Program-made: the position numbers and the translations under genes
Assembly: GCA_003149565.1 (NCBI GenBank)
Contig: QCWH01000009.1
Span: 48,873-90,723 of the forward strand
DNA: 41,851 bases
Direction: 5' to 3'
Source: Marivita sp. XM-24bin2
Lineage (GTDB): Bacteria > Pseudomonadota > Alphaproteobacteria > Rhodobacterales > Rhodobacteraceae
Notes under the pieces: generated by a model
The model's input: only the letters and a program-made list of their open reading frames with translations
Databases searched by the model: none
What the model was told of the DNA's origin: nothing
Shown here: one piece after another, positions 33,826 through 41,773 of the stretch
Numbering within the stretch: the first letter of the stretch is position 1
Layout of the letters: every line of letters begins with the position of its first letter

Positions 33826-34589
33826 TGCTGGACCTGTCACATCCCAGCCGCGAAACTGACGCAATAGCGTTGGACGAAAGGATGGCGGCGCAGGATCGCG
33901 TCGCCGGCCTCAACGCGCGTTACCGTCATTTCGGCACCTCTTACCTGCTCGAAGCCGTTCTGACGCGTGGCCTCTTCGACCGCATCGCGATGGTGTCGAG
34001 CTTTGGCGCAGATTCGGCGGTCCTCCTGCACCTGATCGCCCAGATCGACCGCGACCTGCCGGTGCTCTTCATCGACACCGCGTTGCTCTTTGAGGAAACG
34101 CTGACCTACCAGCGGGACCTGGCTGACCATCTGGGTTTGACCAATGTTCAGGTGATCCGCGCCGCCAAGCGGACGGTTGAGGCTGTTGATCCATACGGTG
34201 CGCTGCGCTTCAGCAACCCGGACGCCTGCTGCGACCTGCGAAAGACGCAGCCGCTCAATGACGCGCTTCAGGGCTATGACGCCTGGATCACGGGACGTAA
34301 ACGGCATCAGGCGCAGACCCGTCAGGGCCTGCACTATTTCGACCTCGACGCAGGGACTGCCCGGATCAAGATCAACCCGTTGATCGACTGGAAACCGGCA
34401 CGAATAGCGGCACATCTCGACATCCACAAGCTGCCCCGCCACCCGCTGGTGGCCAAGGGCTACCCCTCCATCGGCTGCGCCCCCTGCACCACACGCGTGG
34501 CCAAGGGCGAAGACCCCCGCGCCGGACGCTGGCGTGGCTTGGGCAAGACCGAATGCGGACTTCACAGCAACACAGGAGACGCACAATGA
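33825..34589 (+). CDS. cysH: adenylylsulfate (APS) reductase, assimilatory
   Basis: 254-residue enzyme that reduces activated sulfate to sulfite with thioredoxin. ATG 33825 overlaps the cysI stop; an adjacent GTG (33822) is less likely. The nucleotide-binding loop is SSFGADSA (58-65). Two cysteine pairs, C135-C136 (DACCDLRK) and C218/C221 (CAPC), bind a [4Fe-4S] cluster and mark it as APS-specific instead of PAPS-specific. The catalytic cysteine is C244 in KTECGLH. Its stop overlaps the next start (ATGA). ATP sulfurylase genes are not in this window. Confidence 0.95.
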   Translation: MLDLSHPSRETDAIALDERMAAQDRVAGLNARYRHFGTSYLLEAVLTRGLFDRIAMVSSFGADSAVLLHLIAQIDRDLPVLFIDTALLFEETLTYQRDLADHLGLTNVQVIRAAKRTVEAVDPYGALRFSNPDACCDLRKTQPLNDALQGYDAWITGRKRHQAQTRQGLHYFDLDAGTARIKINPLIDWKPARIAAHLDIHKLPRHPLVAKGYPSIGCAPCTTRVAKGEDPRAGRWRGLGKTECGLHSNTGDAQ

Positions 34590-34981
34590 CCGTTCTCATC
34601 AACGACACCGGCTTTCTGACTGCGGATCCGACCCGGTGGATCGACCCAGAGGCGCGCATCGACCTGCCGTCTGACACCGATCCCGCACGTCTCAAATGCC
34701 TTCTGATCGGCAAGGAACTGGTGCGCATAGACTTTCCCAGCTTTGCCGATGGTCGCGGCTTTACCCTCGCCCGGTTGATCCGCCAGCAGGGCTACAAGGG
34801 CTGGCTGCGCGCACAAGGTCATGTGATCGCAGATCAATACGCAATGGCCCGCCGCTCGGGCTTTGACGACGTAGAGATCAGCGATGACCTCGCCGCACGT
34901 CAGCCCGAGGACCAATGGCTTGCCCGTGCCGATTGGCGGGCTCATGACTATCAGTCGCGTCTGCGCGGCCTCGCCGCCTGA
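34586..34981 (+). CDS. DUF934 protein of the sulfite-reduction operon
   Basis: 131-residue protein from ATG 34586 with AGGAG upstream; the ATGA overlap with the cysH stop couples their translation. The family pattern includes IDFPSFADGRGFTLARLIRQ and GWLRAQGHVIADQYAMARRS followed by GFDDVEI. DUF934 genes are regular neighbours of cysI and cysH in proteobacteria, and the family is described as a probable oxidoreductase, but no reaction is established. It is the last gene of the operon, followed by a terminator. Confidence 0.9.
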   Translation: MTVLINDTGFLTADPTRWIDPEARIDLPSDTDPARLKCLLIGKELVRIDFPSFADGRGFTLARLIRQQGYKGWLRAQGHVIADQYAMARRSGFDDVEISDDLAARQPEDQWLARADWRAHDYQSRLRGLAA

Positions 34982-35005
34982 CAGCCAACTGCGACGGAAA
35001 AGACC

Positions 35006-35040
35006 ACCCGCCCGGTCTCTGCGACCATGGGCGGGTTTCG
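35006..35040 (+). terminator. terminator of the sulfite-reduction operon
   Basis: ACCCGCCC (35006-35013) and GGGCGGGT (35029-35036) form an 8-bp GC-rich stem with a 15-base loop, followed by TTCGTCT. It lies 25 bases after the DUF934 stop. Confidence 0.65.
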
Positions 35041-35041
35041 T

Positions 35042-35055
35042 CTGATGTAAATCAA
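35042..35055. promoter_or_regulatory. FNR-type box upstream of the ferredoxin-NADP reductase gene
   Basis: CTGATGTAAATCAA matches TTGAT-N4-ATCAA at nine of ten positions. Its centre is 50 bp upstream of the start codon, so it could activate from about -41 only with a very short leader. Confidence 0.5.
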
Positions 35056-35098
35056 AGATAGATGTAAGGGGCCGGTTTACAGCGACCGGTAGGAAAAC

Positions 35099-35956
35099 AT
35101 GACAGAGTTGACACCCGTGACCGAAGCCACAGCCACCAAAGCGCCCGCCAAGACCCTTGCCGTTCCTGACGCGCAGACCGTGACATCGGTCAAACACTGG
35201 ACCGATCGCCTGTTCTCGTTCCGCGTCACCCGGCCAGCGTCACTGCGGTTCCGCTCGGGCGAGTTTGTGATGATTGGTCTCATGCAGACCGACGAAAAGA
35301 CAGGCCGCGAAAAGCCACTGCTGCGCGCCTATTCCATCGCGTCCCCGTCGTGGGACGAGGAACTGGAATTCTATTCGATCAAGGTGCAGGATGGCCCGCT
35401 CACCAGCCGCCTCCAGCATATCCAGCCGGGCGATCAGATCATCCTGCGCCCGAAACCAGTGGGCACGCTGGTGCATGACGCGCTTCTGCCGGGCAAACGG
35501 CTCTGGCTCTTTGCTACCGGAACTGGCATCGCGCCCTTCGCGTCGCTGCTTCGCGACCCTCAGACCTACGAAGATTACGACGAGGTCATTCTGACCCACA
35601 CCTGCCGCGAAGTGGGTGAGCTGCAATACGGCAAGGAACTGATCGACACGATCCGCAGCGACGAATTGCTGGCCGAACTGATCGGCGAAGGCTTTGCCGA
35701 CAAGCTGCGCTACTACCCGACCACAACCCGCGAAGAGAGCCCCAAGATGGGCCGCATCACCGACCTGATGCGCTCGGGCGAATGCTTCAAGGATCTGGAT
35801 GTGCCGGTGATCAGCCCGGAAACCGACCGCGCGATGGTCTGCGGCAACCTTGCCTTCAACCTCGAGATCAAAGAAATGCTCGAGGGCTACGGCCTCGAGG
35901 AAGGCGCCAATTCCGATCCCAAGACCTATGTGGTCGAGAAGGCATTCCTTGACTAA
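35099..35956 (+). CDS. fpr: ferredoxin--NADP+ reductase
   Basis: 285-residue FAD enzyme exchanging electrons between NADPH and ferredoxin or flavodoxin. FAD site: LLRAYSIASPSW (74-85), followed by YSIKVQDGPLTSRL. NADP site: LFATGTGIAPFASLLRDP (138-154) and AMVCGNLAFNLEIKEML. The C-terminal KTYVVEKAFLD is the bacterial-type tail seen in the Rhodobacter capsulatus enzyme. An N-terminal extension of about 20 residues is rich in Ala/Thr. AGGA precedes the ATG. An FNR-like box lies upstream. It lies next to the sulfite-reduction operon, whose CysI-type reductase needs reduced ferredoxin; the P450 could be another client. Confidence 0.94.
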   Translation: MTELTPVTEATATKAPAKTLAVPDAQTVTSVKHWTDRLFSFRVTRPASLRFRSGEFVMIGLMQTDEKTGREKPLLRAYSIASPSWDEELEFYSIKVQDGPLTSRLQHIQPGDQIILRPKPVGTLVHDALLPGKRLWLFATGTGIAPFASLLRDPQTYEDYDEVILTHTCREVGELQYGKELIDTIRSDELLAELIGEGFADKLRYYPTTTREESPKMGRITDLMRSGECFKDLDVPVISPETDRAMVCGNLAFNLEIKEMLEGYGLEEGANSDPKTYVVEKAFLD

Positions 35957-35993
35957 GGCTAAGTCTTAACTGAACCCATTAACTAGCTGAAAA

Positions 35994-36857
35994 TCAGCTC
36001 TTTTCGAAAATCACCCGATCCACAAATCCGGCGAGATTCATAATGAATTGATCGCCGGATGACCGGGTGTAGCTCAGTCGCTTGGCCTCTGTCTTTAACG
36101 GGTCATGCACCAGACGAACCGGGCCTTTTGCGGCATAGGTGTTGCCAATCGCCTCCAATGCAGCAAGGTCCGGCAGCCCCTCTGATTTGATCTGTTCGGC
36201 AAGCGCGTGCCACTGGTACCCTTCTTTACGCGACTTGTCGCGCAAACTCATGTTCCACGACCCGATAAGCACCTTGCCAGCAATCTGCAACGGAGTCCTG
36301 ACCGGAAAATGCGCAATTTTTACAGTGGGATGCGCCTCGGCCTTTATCTTCTTCAAGCCATGGGACCCAGCGGTCACTTCAACAGGTCTCGGCACACAGG
36401 CCGGTATCAGTACTTTTGAATATTGCGGTTTCTCGCGACGCCGACGGTGCGTGATCCGCGTGATTGGATTGATGTCATCCTGAGGATCGTCCGATCGGGG
36501 CACATAAGTCACCCACGGGATCGTCACAGGACCCTGCGCGCGGGCGAACAGGTCTGACAGCTCATGGGAGGCACACATCAGAAACTCATCACTGTCGAGC
36601 AGAACAACATGGTCTTGCGCATACGGCCCATTGACGAGGTCGCTTAGCACCGATGCCTGAATGTGCTGCAGGGCCGCATTGACCTCATACGTCACGGCAA
36701 GCCCTTCCTCCTGCAATGCTTCAAGAATACCCCGCGTCCGGTCAGTGCTGCCATTGTCGACAACATGCAGATGATCCAGCACCTGCAGATTGTGTCGCAC
36801 CATAGCTTCGATCACATCGTCTTCGTTTTTTACGACGGAAAGCCCGACAATCCGCAT
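35994..36857 (-). CDS. family 2-like glycosyltransferase
   Basis: 287-residue GT-A-fold glycosyltransferase. ATG 36857 is chosen; a frame open 11 codons further begins with a non-AUG codon. Motifs: MRIVGLSVVKNEDDVIEAMV, HVVDNGSTDRTRGILE and the metal-binding VLLDSDEFL (D88, D90). The later part has PQYSKVLIPA and KIAHFPVRT, typical of the Glyco_tranf_2_4 group. The sugar donor and acceptor are unknown; capsule, LPS or exopolysaccharide decoration is typical. It stands alone, convergent with fpr. A small hairpin (35985-35999) overlaps its stop codon. Confidence 0.85.
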   Translation of the reverse strand: MRIVGLSVVKNEDDVIEAMVRHNLQVLDHLHVVDNGSTDRTRGILEALQEEGLAVTYEVNAALQHIQASVLSDLVNGPYAQDHVVLLDSDEFLMCASHELSDLFARAQGPVTIPWVTYVPRSDDPQDDINPITRITHRRRREKPQYSKVLIPACVPRPVEVTAGSHGLKKIKAEAHPTVKIAHFPVRTPLQIAGKVLIGSWNMSLRDKSRKEGYQWHALAEQIKSEGLPDLAALEAIGNTYAAKGPVRLVHDPLKTEAKRLSYTRSSGDQFIMNLAGFVDRVIFEKS

Positions 36858-36962
36858 CTCTATTTGCCTGTCCTGCCTGTTTTTCGGCAAAGCCTATAGA
36901 TCGCCCGGGAAATGTCACCTGCTGTCTCGCAGGTGTGCGTGGAGCGCGTTCTGCTGGTCGTG

Positions 36963-37223
36963 CTATGACGGTTGATATCCACAACATCCTGACGCATCGA
37001 GCAGTGTTTCCATCGCTTCGGCCGCGTTATCAATTGCAGCGTCAGCCGAGGCCGCAGCCGTCACAATTGCGGTTTTCAAAGCATCAAATGCATCCTTCGG
37101 ACCATCGGACAGGGCTGCGTCAGTTCCCTCGCCTGACACGGCAGACGTTGAAGCTGGCTCTACCGAGAGCCAGATCGCGACACCGGCAAACAGCACCACA
37201 ATAACGACAAGCACCTGTTTCAT
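36963..37223 (-). CDS. small predicted membrane-anchored protein of unknown function
   Basis: 86-residue protein from ATG 37223 with AAAGG upstream. The N-terminal residues 2-20 form a membrane anchor or uncleaved signal (KQVLVVIVVLFAGVAIWLS). The rest is alanine/aspartate-rich and helical (FDALKTAIVTAAASADAAID), ending in a CCGY tail. I do not recognise it. Coding evidence is only the signal-like start and ribosome-binding site. Confidence 0.45.
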   Translation of the reverse strand: MKQVLVVIVVLFAGVAIWLSVEPASTSAVSGEGTDAALSDGPKDAFDALKTAIVTAAASADAAIDNAAEAMETLLDASGCCGYQPS

Positions 37224-37412
37224 GATTGCGGGCCTTTCTGGCTTGAGACAGCAAGACGCAAAGCGCCGATCCAAGGCCGCTCTGCTCTAAGTGTGTTGCT
37301 TCGGGGGAACCACTCGGACTGCGGATGAGTTCCACGGAAAAGCCGCTTGAAAGGCAACGTCAGGACGTCTAGTTTGCAGCCCTGATTTATAACTGCAGCA
37401 AGGAGCAAAACC

Positions 37413-37958
37413 ATAGCCCGCAGACCTCACAACGCGCCGCCCACGCGCGACACCGGCCCCCGCGTCAATGAACGCATTCGGGCTCCTGAAATCCGCCTGA
37501 TCGGGGCGGAAGGCGAAAACATCGGTGTCGTCTCTCCCGAACGGGGAATGGCCCTGGCCGAAGAAGCCGGTTTGGACCTGGTAGAGATTTCGCCGAATGC
37601 GACACCGCCGGTCGTCAAGATCATGGATTTCGGCAAGTTCAAATATGAACAGCAGAAGCGCGAATCCGAAGCGCGCAAGAAGCAGAAGATCATCGAGATC
37701 AAAGAGGTCAAGTTCCGCCCGAATACGGACAAGAATGATTACGATGTGAAGATGCGCAATGTCTTCAAGTTCTTGGAGAACGGCGACAAGGTGAAAGTGA
37801 CGCTCCGGTTCCGCGGTCGCGAGATGGCGCACCAGAACCTCGGTCGTGAGCTGCTGGAACGTGTGGCCGAGGACACTAAAGAGCATGGCAAGGTCGAAAA
37901 CATGCCGAAGATGGAAGGCCGTCAGATGGTTATGATGATCGGCCCGCTTTCCAAGTGA
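37413..37958 (+). CDS. infC: translation initiation factor IF-3, AUA start
   Basis: 181-residue IF-3, which binds the 30S subunit and checks start-codon pairing. The start is AUA at 37413: AAGGAG (37400-37405) lies seven bases upstream. No ATG, GTG or TTG exists in frame between the upstream in-frame stop (37383) and residue 46, and the residues that follow ([26 protein letters not shown]) are conserved IF-3 N-terminus. Other signatures: [20 protein letters not shown], then [12 protein letters not shown] and [11 protein letters not shown]. Rare start codons in infC allow IF-3 to repress its own translation, as known for AUU in E. coli. A UUCG-loop terminator follows, so the usual rpmI-rplT genes are not co-transcribed here. 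Confidence 0.96.
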   Translation: MARRPHNAPPTRDTGPRVNERIRAPEIRLIGAEGENIGVVSPERGMALAEEAGLDLVEISPNATPPVVKIMDFGKFKYEQQKRESEARKKQKIIEIKEVKFRPNTDKNDYDVKMRNVFKFLENGDKVKVTLRFRGREMAHQNLGRELLERVAEDTKEHGKVENMPKMEGRQMVMMIGPLSK

Positions 37959-37996
37959 TTGGCGAGTAATCCAAGCCGATTCTTTGGTAAATTTTG

Positions 37997-38023
37997 AAAG
38001 CGACCTTCGGGTCGCTTTTTCTA
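37997..38023 (+). terminator. infC intrinsic terminator
   Basis: AAAGCGACC (37997-38005), UUCG tetraloop, GGTCGCTTT (38010-38018), followed by a run of T. A textbook intrinsic terminator 38 bases after the infC stop; its T-run reaches the end of the convergent molybdopterin-binding gene. Confidence 0.92.
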
Positions 38024-39022
38024 TGCCGTATCGCGAGGCACCGGTCGAGATGGCGGCTCTTTGAGCAACCCGCCGACCCCCATCCCCATTATGTCCCGCG
38101 GTCGCACCGGTACATCGCACAGCAATCGCTCAAGCACCCAATCCGCCCCGTTCAGCGCTGGCGACTTGGCGCATCCGGGCAGACCGATCACCGGTTTGTC
38201 CGCCAGATGGCCCCAGAACAGCAGATTTCCCGGATCGACAGGCATTCCGTAATGCACGACGTCGCCACCTGCAGCGCGCACCGCTTCGGGCGCGACGTCG
38301 TAAAGATCAGATGTGGCAGACCCGGTCAGGACACAGAGGATATCATAGTCCGGCACCGACGCCTCAAGCGCTGTGCGCAGTGCGTCCGTGTCGTGCGGCA
38401 CCACGGTTTTAGGCCCAACGCTGACACCCATTCTGTCAAAGCGCTGCGCCATCGCCCGCTGACCTTTGGCGCTGTCATCGTGACCTCCGACACTGGTCTG
38501 AATCAACAAAGCGCTGGTACGGGTGACCGGGCGCAGACCCATCGCGTCCTGACCTGCAGAACAGGCCTCGGCAACGGCAGCTTCGGGCGCGGCGTAGGAA
38601 ATGATTTTGACCGTCGCCACCATGCCGCGTGTCGCCATGCGATGCCATTCTGGAACGGTCGCTACAGTGACCATCGGATGCACCGCATTCACCGCGTTGA
38701 TCTTTGATGCATCGATCTGCGCAACACCGATCTTTGTCGCGTAGATGTTGACCCGCCCGGTGCTTGCCGGCGCGAGCCGCAGATTGACCGCATCCGGATC
38801 CGGCACCAAAGCCCGCGCCAAGCGCTCGGCAGCGCGGTCTTCGTGCACATCGTCGGCCTCCATTCGCGCAACCGTAACGCGGTGTACACCCGCAGCTGTG
38901 AGCGTCGCCAAGGCTGCCGTATCCAGCACCACGCCTTTTCGCAACCGACCTTTCGGCAATGCCACCGAATGCGCAAGGATCGCGCCCTCCGCCTCGTCAA
39001 GTGGAACCGCACCGAACTTCAT
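38021..39022 (-). CDS. molybdopterin-binding (MoeA/MogA-like) protein
   Basis: 333-residue protein with a MoCF-biosynthesis-type domain. The N-terminal third (MKFGAVPLDEAEGAILAHSV) resembles the opening of MoeA-like proteins. The later TSALLIQTSVGGHDDSAKGQ, then DILCVLTGSATSDLYDVAPE and KPVIGLPGCAKSPALNG fit the molybdopterin-binding domain. Such stand-alone proteins accompany maturation genes of xanthine-oxidase-family molybdoenzymes. Its start overlaps the xdhC stop by four bases (39019-39022), so the two are translated together. The molybdoenzyme itself is not in the window. Confidence 0.87.
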   Translation of the reverse strand: MKFGAVPLDEAEGAILAHSVALPKGRLRKGVVLDTAALATLTAAGVHRVTVARMEADDVHEDRAAERLARALVPDPDAVNLRLAPASTGRVNIYATKIGVAQIDASKINAVNAVHPMVTVATVPEWHRMATRGMVATVKIISYAAPEAAVAEACSAGQDAMGLRPVTRTSALLIQTSVGGHDDSAKGQRAMAQRFDRMGVSVGPKTVVPHDTDALRTALEASVPDYDILCVLTGSATSDLYDVAPEAVRAAGGDVVHYGMPVDPGNLLFWGHLADKPVIGLPGCAKSPALNGADWVLERLLCDVPVRPRDIMGMGVGGLLKEPPSRPVPRDTA

Positions 39023-39987
39023 GCGCCCTTCCGCAGCACTTGGGTCATTTCAGCAAGGATCGACACCGCAATTTCGGCGGGACCCGAAGCTCCGATGTCG
39101 AGCCCGATGGGTCCGTGGATCTTGGCGATCTCAGTTTCAGTGAAACCCGATGCGGTCAGCCGCTCCACCCTCTTTGCGTGCGTTCGGGTCGAACCAAGCG
39201 CGCCGATATAGAAACACTCGGCCCGCAGCGCCTGTTCGAGTGCGGGATCGTCGAGCTTTGGATCATGGGTCAGCAACACCAATGCGGTACGGGCATCCAA
39301 GCCCAGCTGGGTGATCGCTTCGTCCGGCCAGTCGTGCAGGATGGTTTCGCCCGGAAAACGGCTATCCGAGCCAAACGCCTCTCGCGGGTCGATCAGACTC
39401 GGGTCATAGCCTGCAATCCGTGCCATTGGAACCAGCGCCTGCGCGATGTGTACTGCGCCCACGATGATCAGGCGCAAGGGCGGGTTGTGGATCGCGACGA
39501 AGGTGCGGCTGTCAGGGGCAAAGCCCGAGCGGTCCATACGGAAGGCGTGATCGTGGCCTTCGGTCGACAGGCTCCGCGTGCCGGCGTCCAGATCAACGAC
39601 ATAGGCCACGGGTTTCCGCTCGGCTCGATATTTTACCAATTGGTCAAGAATCTCTTCCGGCAGCACAGCGCCCACCGGCTCCACCAGCACGCGGATAGTG
39701 CCGCCACAGGCCAGGCCGACAGCAAAGGCATCCTGATCGCTGACGCCGAACTCGAGCTCGCGCGGTTTGCCATCGGCCAGCGCATCCATCGCATCGACCA
39801 CCACGGCACCTTCTACACAGCCGCCAGAGACCGAGCCTTCAATCTCGCCATCACCGGAAATGGCCAGTTGCGAGCCGACGCGCCGAGGCGCGCTGCCCCA
39901 TGTCTCGATCACCGTGGCCAGAACCGCGCCTTTGCCCGACCGATGCCAGTCAAGCGCCGTTTCGGGACATCTGTCAAACCGCTCCAT
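39019..39987 (-). CDS. XdhC/CoxI family molybdoenzyme maturation factor
   Basis: 322-residue protein from ATG 39987, with GGAGG seven bases upstream; a frame open 13 codons further has no such site. The XdhC_CoxI domain covers about residues 10-80 (LATVIETWGSAPRRVGSQLA, GSVSGGCVEGAVVVDA with C57). The Rossmann-like C-terminal domain begins near residue 165 (LRLIIVGAVHIAQALVPMA) and includes LVLLTHDPKLDDPAL and FYIGALGSTRTHAKR. XdhC binds and sulfurates the molybdenum cofactor for xanthine dehydrogenase or related hydroxylases. It overlaps the molybdopterin-binding gene. Confidence 0.92.
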   Translation of the reverse strand: MERFDRCPETALDWHRSGKGAVLATVIETWGSAPRRVGSQLAISGDGEIEGSVSGGCVEGAVVVDAMDALADGKPRELEFGVSDQDAFAVGLACGGTIRVLVEPVGAVLPEEILDQLVKYRAERKPVAYVVDLDAGTRSLSTEGHDHAFRMDRSGFAPDSRTFVAIHNPPLRLIIVGAVHIAQALVPMARIAGYDPSLIDPREAFGSDSRFPGETILHDWPDEAITQLGLDARTALVLLTHDPKLDDPALEQALRAECFYIGALGSTRTHAKRVERLTASGFTETEIAKIHGPIGLDIGASGPAEIAVSILAEMTQVLRKGA

Positions 39988-40063
39988 AGCTGTGGCCTCC
40001 TCCCTTGCTCGGGGCGACCTTATCACGCCGCGCGGCGCTGTCTCCCCCTGCGATGGTGGTAGA

Positions 40064-41245
40064 TCACGCCATGTGCGGCTGGGTCACATCGTGTCCGTAA
40101 AGCCAGTCGAACCGGCTCAGCATCTGGCCCGGTGATAGCCGGCTGAGCAAACCCAGCGCCGTATGGGCCGCAAAGCGGAACGGCCCAGGAGACAGGTGAT
40201 AATTGCGCGCGTTCTTGCTGGCGGCATCAATCACCCGTGACACCCGTGGCTTGCGACGCATCTGGAAAGAAGTAAGACCCGTTTCGATGTCAGGGGCCTG
40301 CACCAGCGCGTCAGCAAGGACCCAGGCATCCTCCATCGCCATATTGGCCCCCTGCGCCAGAAAAGGCAGCGTCGGATGCGCGGCATCGCCCAGGAGTGCC
40401 ACGCCTTCGCCATACCATGTCTGAGCGACCGGATGGCGGAACAACCCCCAGACACCCGGAGCCTCGGCTTGCGACAGGATCTGGTGCACCTCGGCGTCGA
40501 AACCTGCGAATGCCTTGCGCATATTGTCCGCATCGTCCTTCTGAGACCAGCTTTCTGCGGCCCAGGTTTTGCGTTCTTCAACGGCGACGACGTTCAGCAC
40601 CGAGCCATCGCGCAGGGGATAGGTAACCATATGCCGCTTGGGACCCATATGGACCCGAGCATGCGGCGGATGTCCGGTTGTGTTCGGCACAATGCAGCGC
40701 CAGGCAACCTGACCGGTGAAAAACGGCTTTTGCGGTGCGTTCAAAACCGGGCGCAGGGCGGAATGAATGCCGTCTGCACCAATCACCAGATCAGCCTCGC
40801 GCGTGTCGCCGGTGGCCAGACGAATGACAGGCCGCACACCCGGCGCAACGGTATCGACCCTTTGCAGCAGGCGCATCTTCACCCCTTGCTGCCGTGCCGC
40901 ACCTGAGAGCAGATCCACAAGATCAGCCCGGTGCACAAAAAGGTAGCGCTGATCGTCGGGCAGACGCGTCAGATCGAGACGCGCAACCTCGGCCCCGGTG
41001 CTGCCATTGCGCAAAGACACGGCTTGCCCTTGCACCGAACGCTCGGTCAGCGGGTCGCCCAGACCCAGAGCTTCGATCACGCGCAGCCCGTTGGGCGACA
41101 CTTGAATACCGGCGCCGACCTCGGTGATCGCCTGGGCCTGCTCAAGAATCGTCACATTGGCCCCATGCTGGCGCAGGGCCAGTGCACAAGTCAGTCCGCC
41201 GATGCCACCGCCAATGACCGAGATATCCAGATCCTGCAGGTCCAC
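40064..41245 (-). CDS. FAD-dependent aromatic monooxygenase (salicylate-hydroxylase-like)
   Basis: 393-residue class A flavin hydroxylase. The start is GTG 41245 with GGGGA seven bases upstream. FAD-binding GGGIGGLTCALALRQHG (residues 12-28), the DG motif LVIGADGIHSALRPV and the GD motif LLGDAAHPTLPFLAQGANMA are all present. Overall pattern fits salicylate 1-hydroxylase or 3-hydroxybenzoate 6-hydroxylase relatives; the exact substrate cannot be read. It lies between the xdhC gene and dksA on the same strand, each with its own signals. No other aromatic-degradation genes are nearby. Confidence 0.9.
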   Translation of the reverse strand: MDLQDLDISVIGGGIGGLTCALALRQHGANVTILEQAQAITEVGAGIQVSPNGLRVIEALGLGDPLTERSVQGQAVSLRNGSTGAEVARLDLTRLPDDQRYLFVHRADLVDLLSGAARQQGVKMRLLQRVDTVAPGVRPVIRLATGDTREADLVIGADGIHSALRPVLNAPQKPFFTGQVAWRCIVPNTTGHPPHARVHMGPKRHMVTYPLRDGSVLNVVAVEERKTWAAESWSQKDDADNMRKAFAGFDAEVHQILSQAEAPGVWGLFRHPVAQTWYGEGVALLGDAAHPTLPFLAQGANMAMEDAWVLADALVQAPDIETGLTSFQMRRKPRVSRVIDAASKNARNYHLSPGPFRFAAHTALGLLSRLSPGQMLSRFDWLYGHDVTQPHMA

Positions 41246-41260
41246 GATCCATTCCCCAAA

Positions 41261-41292
41261 AACAAACGCGCCAGAGCTTTGCCCCGGCGCGT
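41261..41292 (-). terminator. dksA intrinsic terminator
   Basis: ACGCGCC (41266-41272) pairs with GGCGCGT (41286-41292). On the minus strand the stem is followed by TTTGTTTTT. It lies 26 bases after the dksA stop and just ahead of the monooxygenase gene. Confidence 0.75.
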
Positions 41293-41317
41293 CAAAGTCG
41301 TTCTGTCCGGTCGCGCG

Positions 41318-41773
41318 TCAGTCGTCGCGGTGGACTTTTTCCCGCCGCTCGTGACGTTCCTGCGCCTCTAGGCTAAGTGTCGTTGTTGGTCGTGCCACAA
41401 GACGCTTGAGCGAGATCGGCTCACCCGTGGCTTGACAGTACCCGAACTCGCCCTCGTCGATCCGACGCAAAGCCGCGTCGATCTTGGCGACCAGTTTGCG
41501 CTGACGGTCGCGAATGCGGAGCTCAAGCGCCCGATCGGTTTCTTCAGATGCGCGATCCGCAACGTCCGGAATATTGCGCGTGCCGTCCTGCAGGCCCGCA
41601 ATCGTGGATTTGCTGTCGCTCAAAAGCTCGCTGCGCTGTTCAAGCAGTTCGCGACGGAACCACTCCAGCTGGCGTTCATTCATGAAAGGCTCATCCTCGG
41701 CGGGTCGGTAATCATCGGGCAGGAAAGTTTCAGCTTTCATCTTGGTCCCCTTGTTTACGCCAGCATCTGTCAT
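41318..41773 (-). CDS. dksA: DksA-type RNA polymerase-binding regulator lacking zinc-finger cysteines
   Basis: 151-residue coiled-coil factor that enters the RNA polymerase secondary channel and acts with ppGpp. The coiled-coil tip motif DxxDxA is kept (D70, D73, A75 in PDVADRASEE). The C-terminal zinc finger has only one of four cysteines: GYC113QATGEPISLKRL, and ARPTTTLSLEAQERH where serine and alanine replace the last two. This is the zinc-less type known from alphaproteobacteria. ATG 41773 has AAGGGA upstream; a second ATG at 41740 with AAGGGG is equally plausible and gives 140 residues. Confidence 0.93.
   Translation of the reverse strand: MTDAGVNKGTKMKAETFLPDDYRPAEDEPFMNERQLEWFRRELLEQRSELLSDSKSTIAGLQDGTRNIPDVADRASEETDRALELRIRDRQRKLVAKIDAALRRIDEGEFGYCQATGEPISLKRLVARPTTTLSLEAQERHERREKVHRDD

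Noticed and set aside
33022-33864. Minus-strand frame of 280 codons opposite cysI.
   Set aside because: CysI siroheme cysteine motifs and overlapping starts fix the plus strand as coding.
38959-40062. Plus-strand frame of 367 codons opposite xdhC.
   Set aside because: XdhC motifs and a good ribosome-binding site are on the minus strand.
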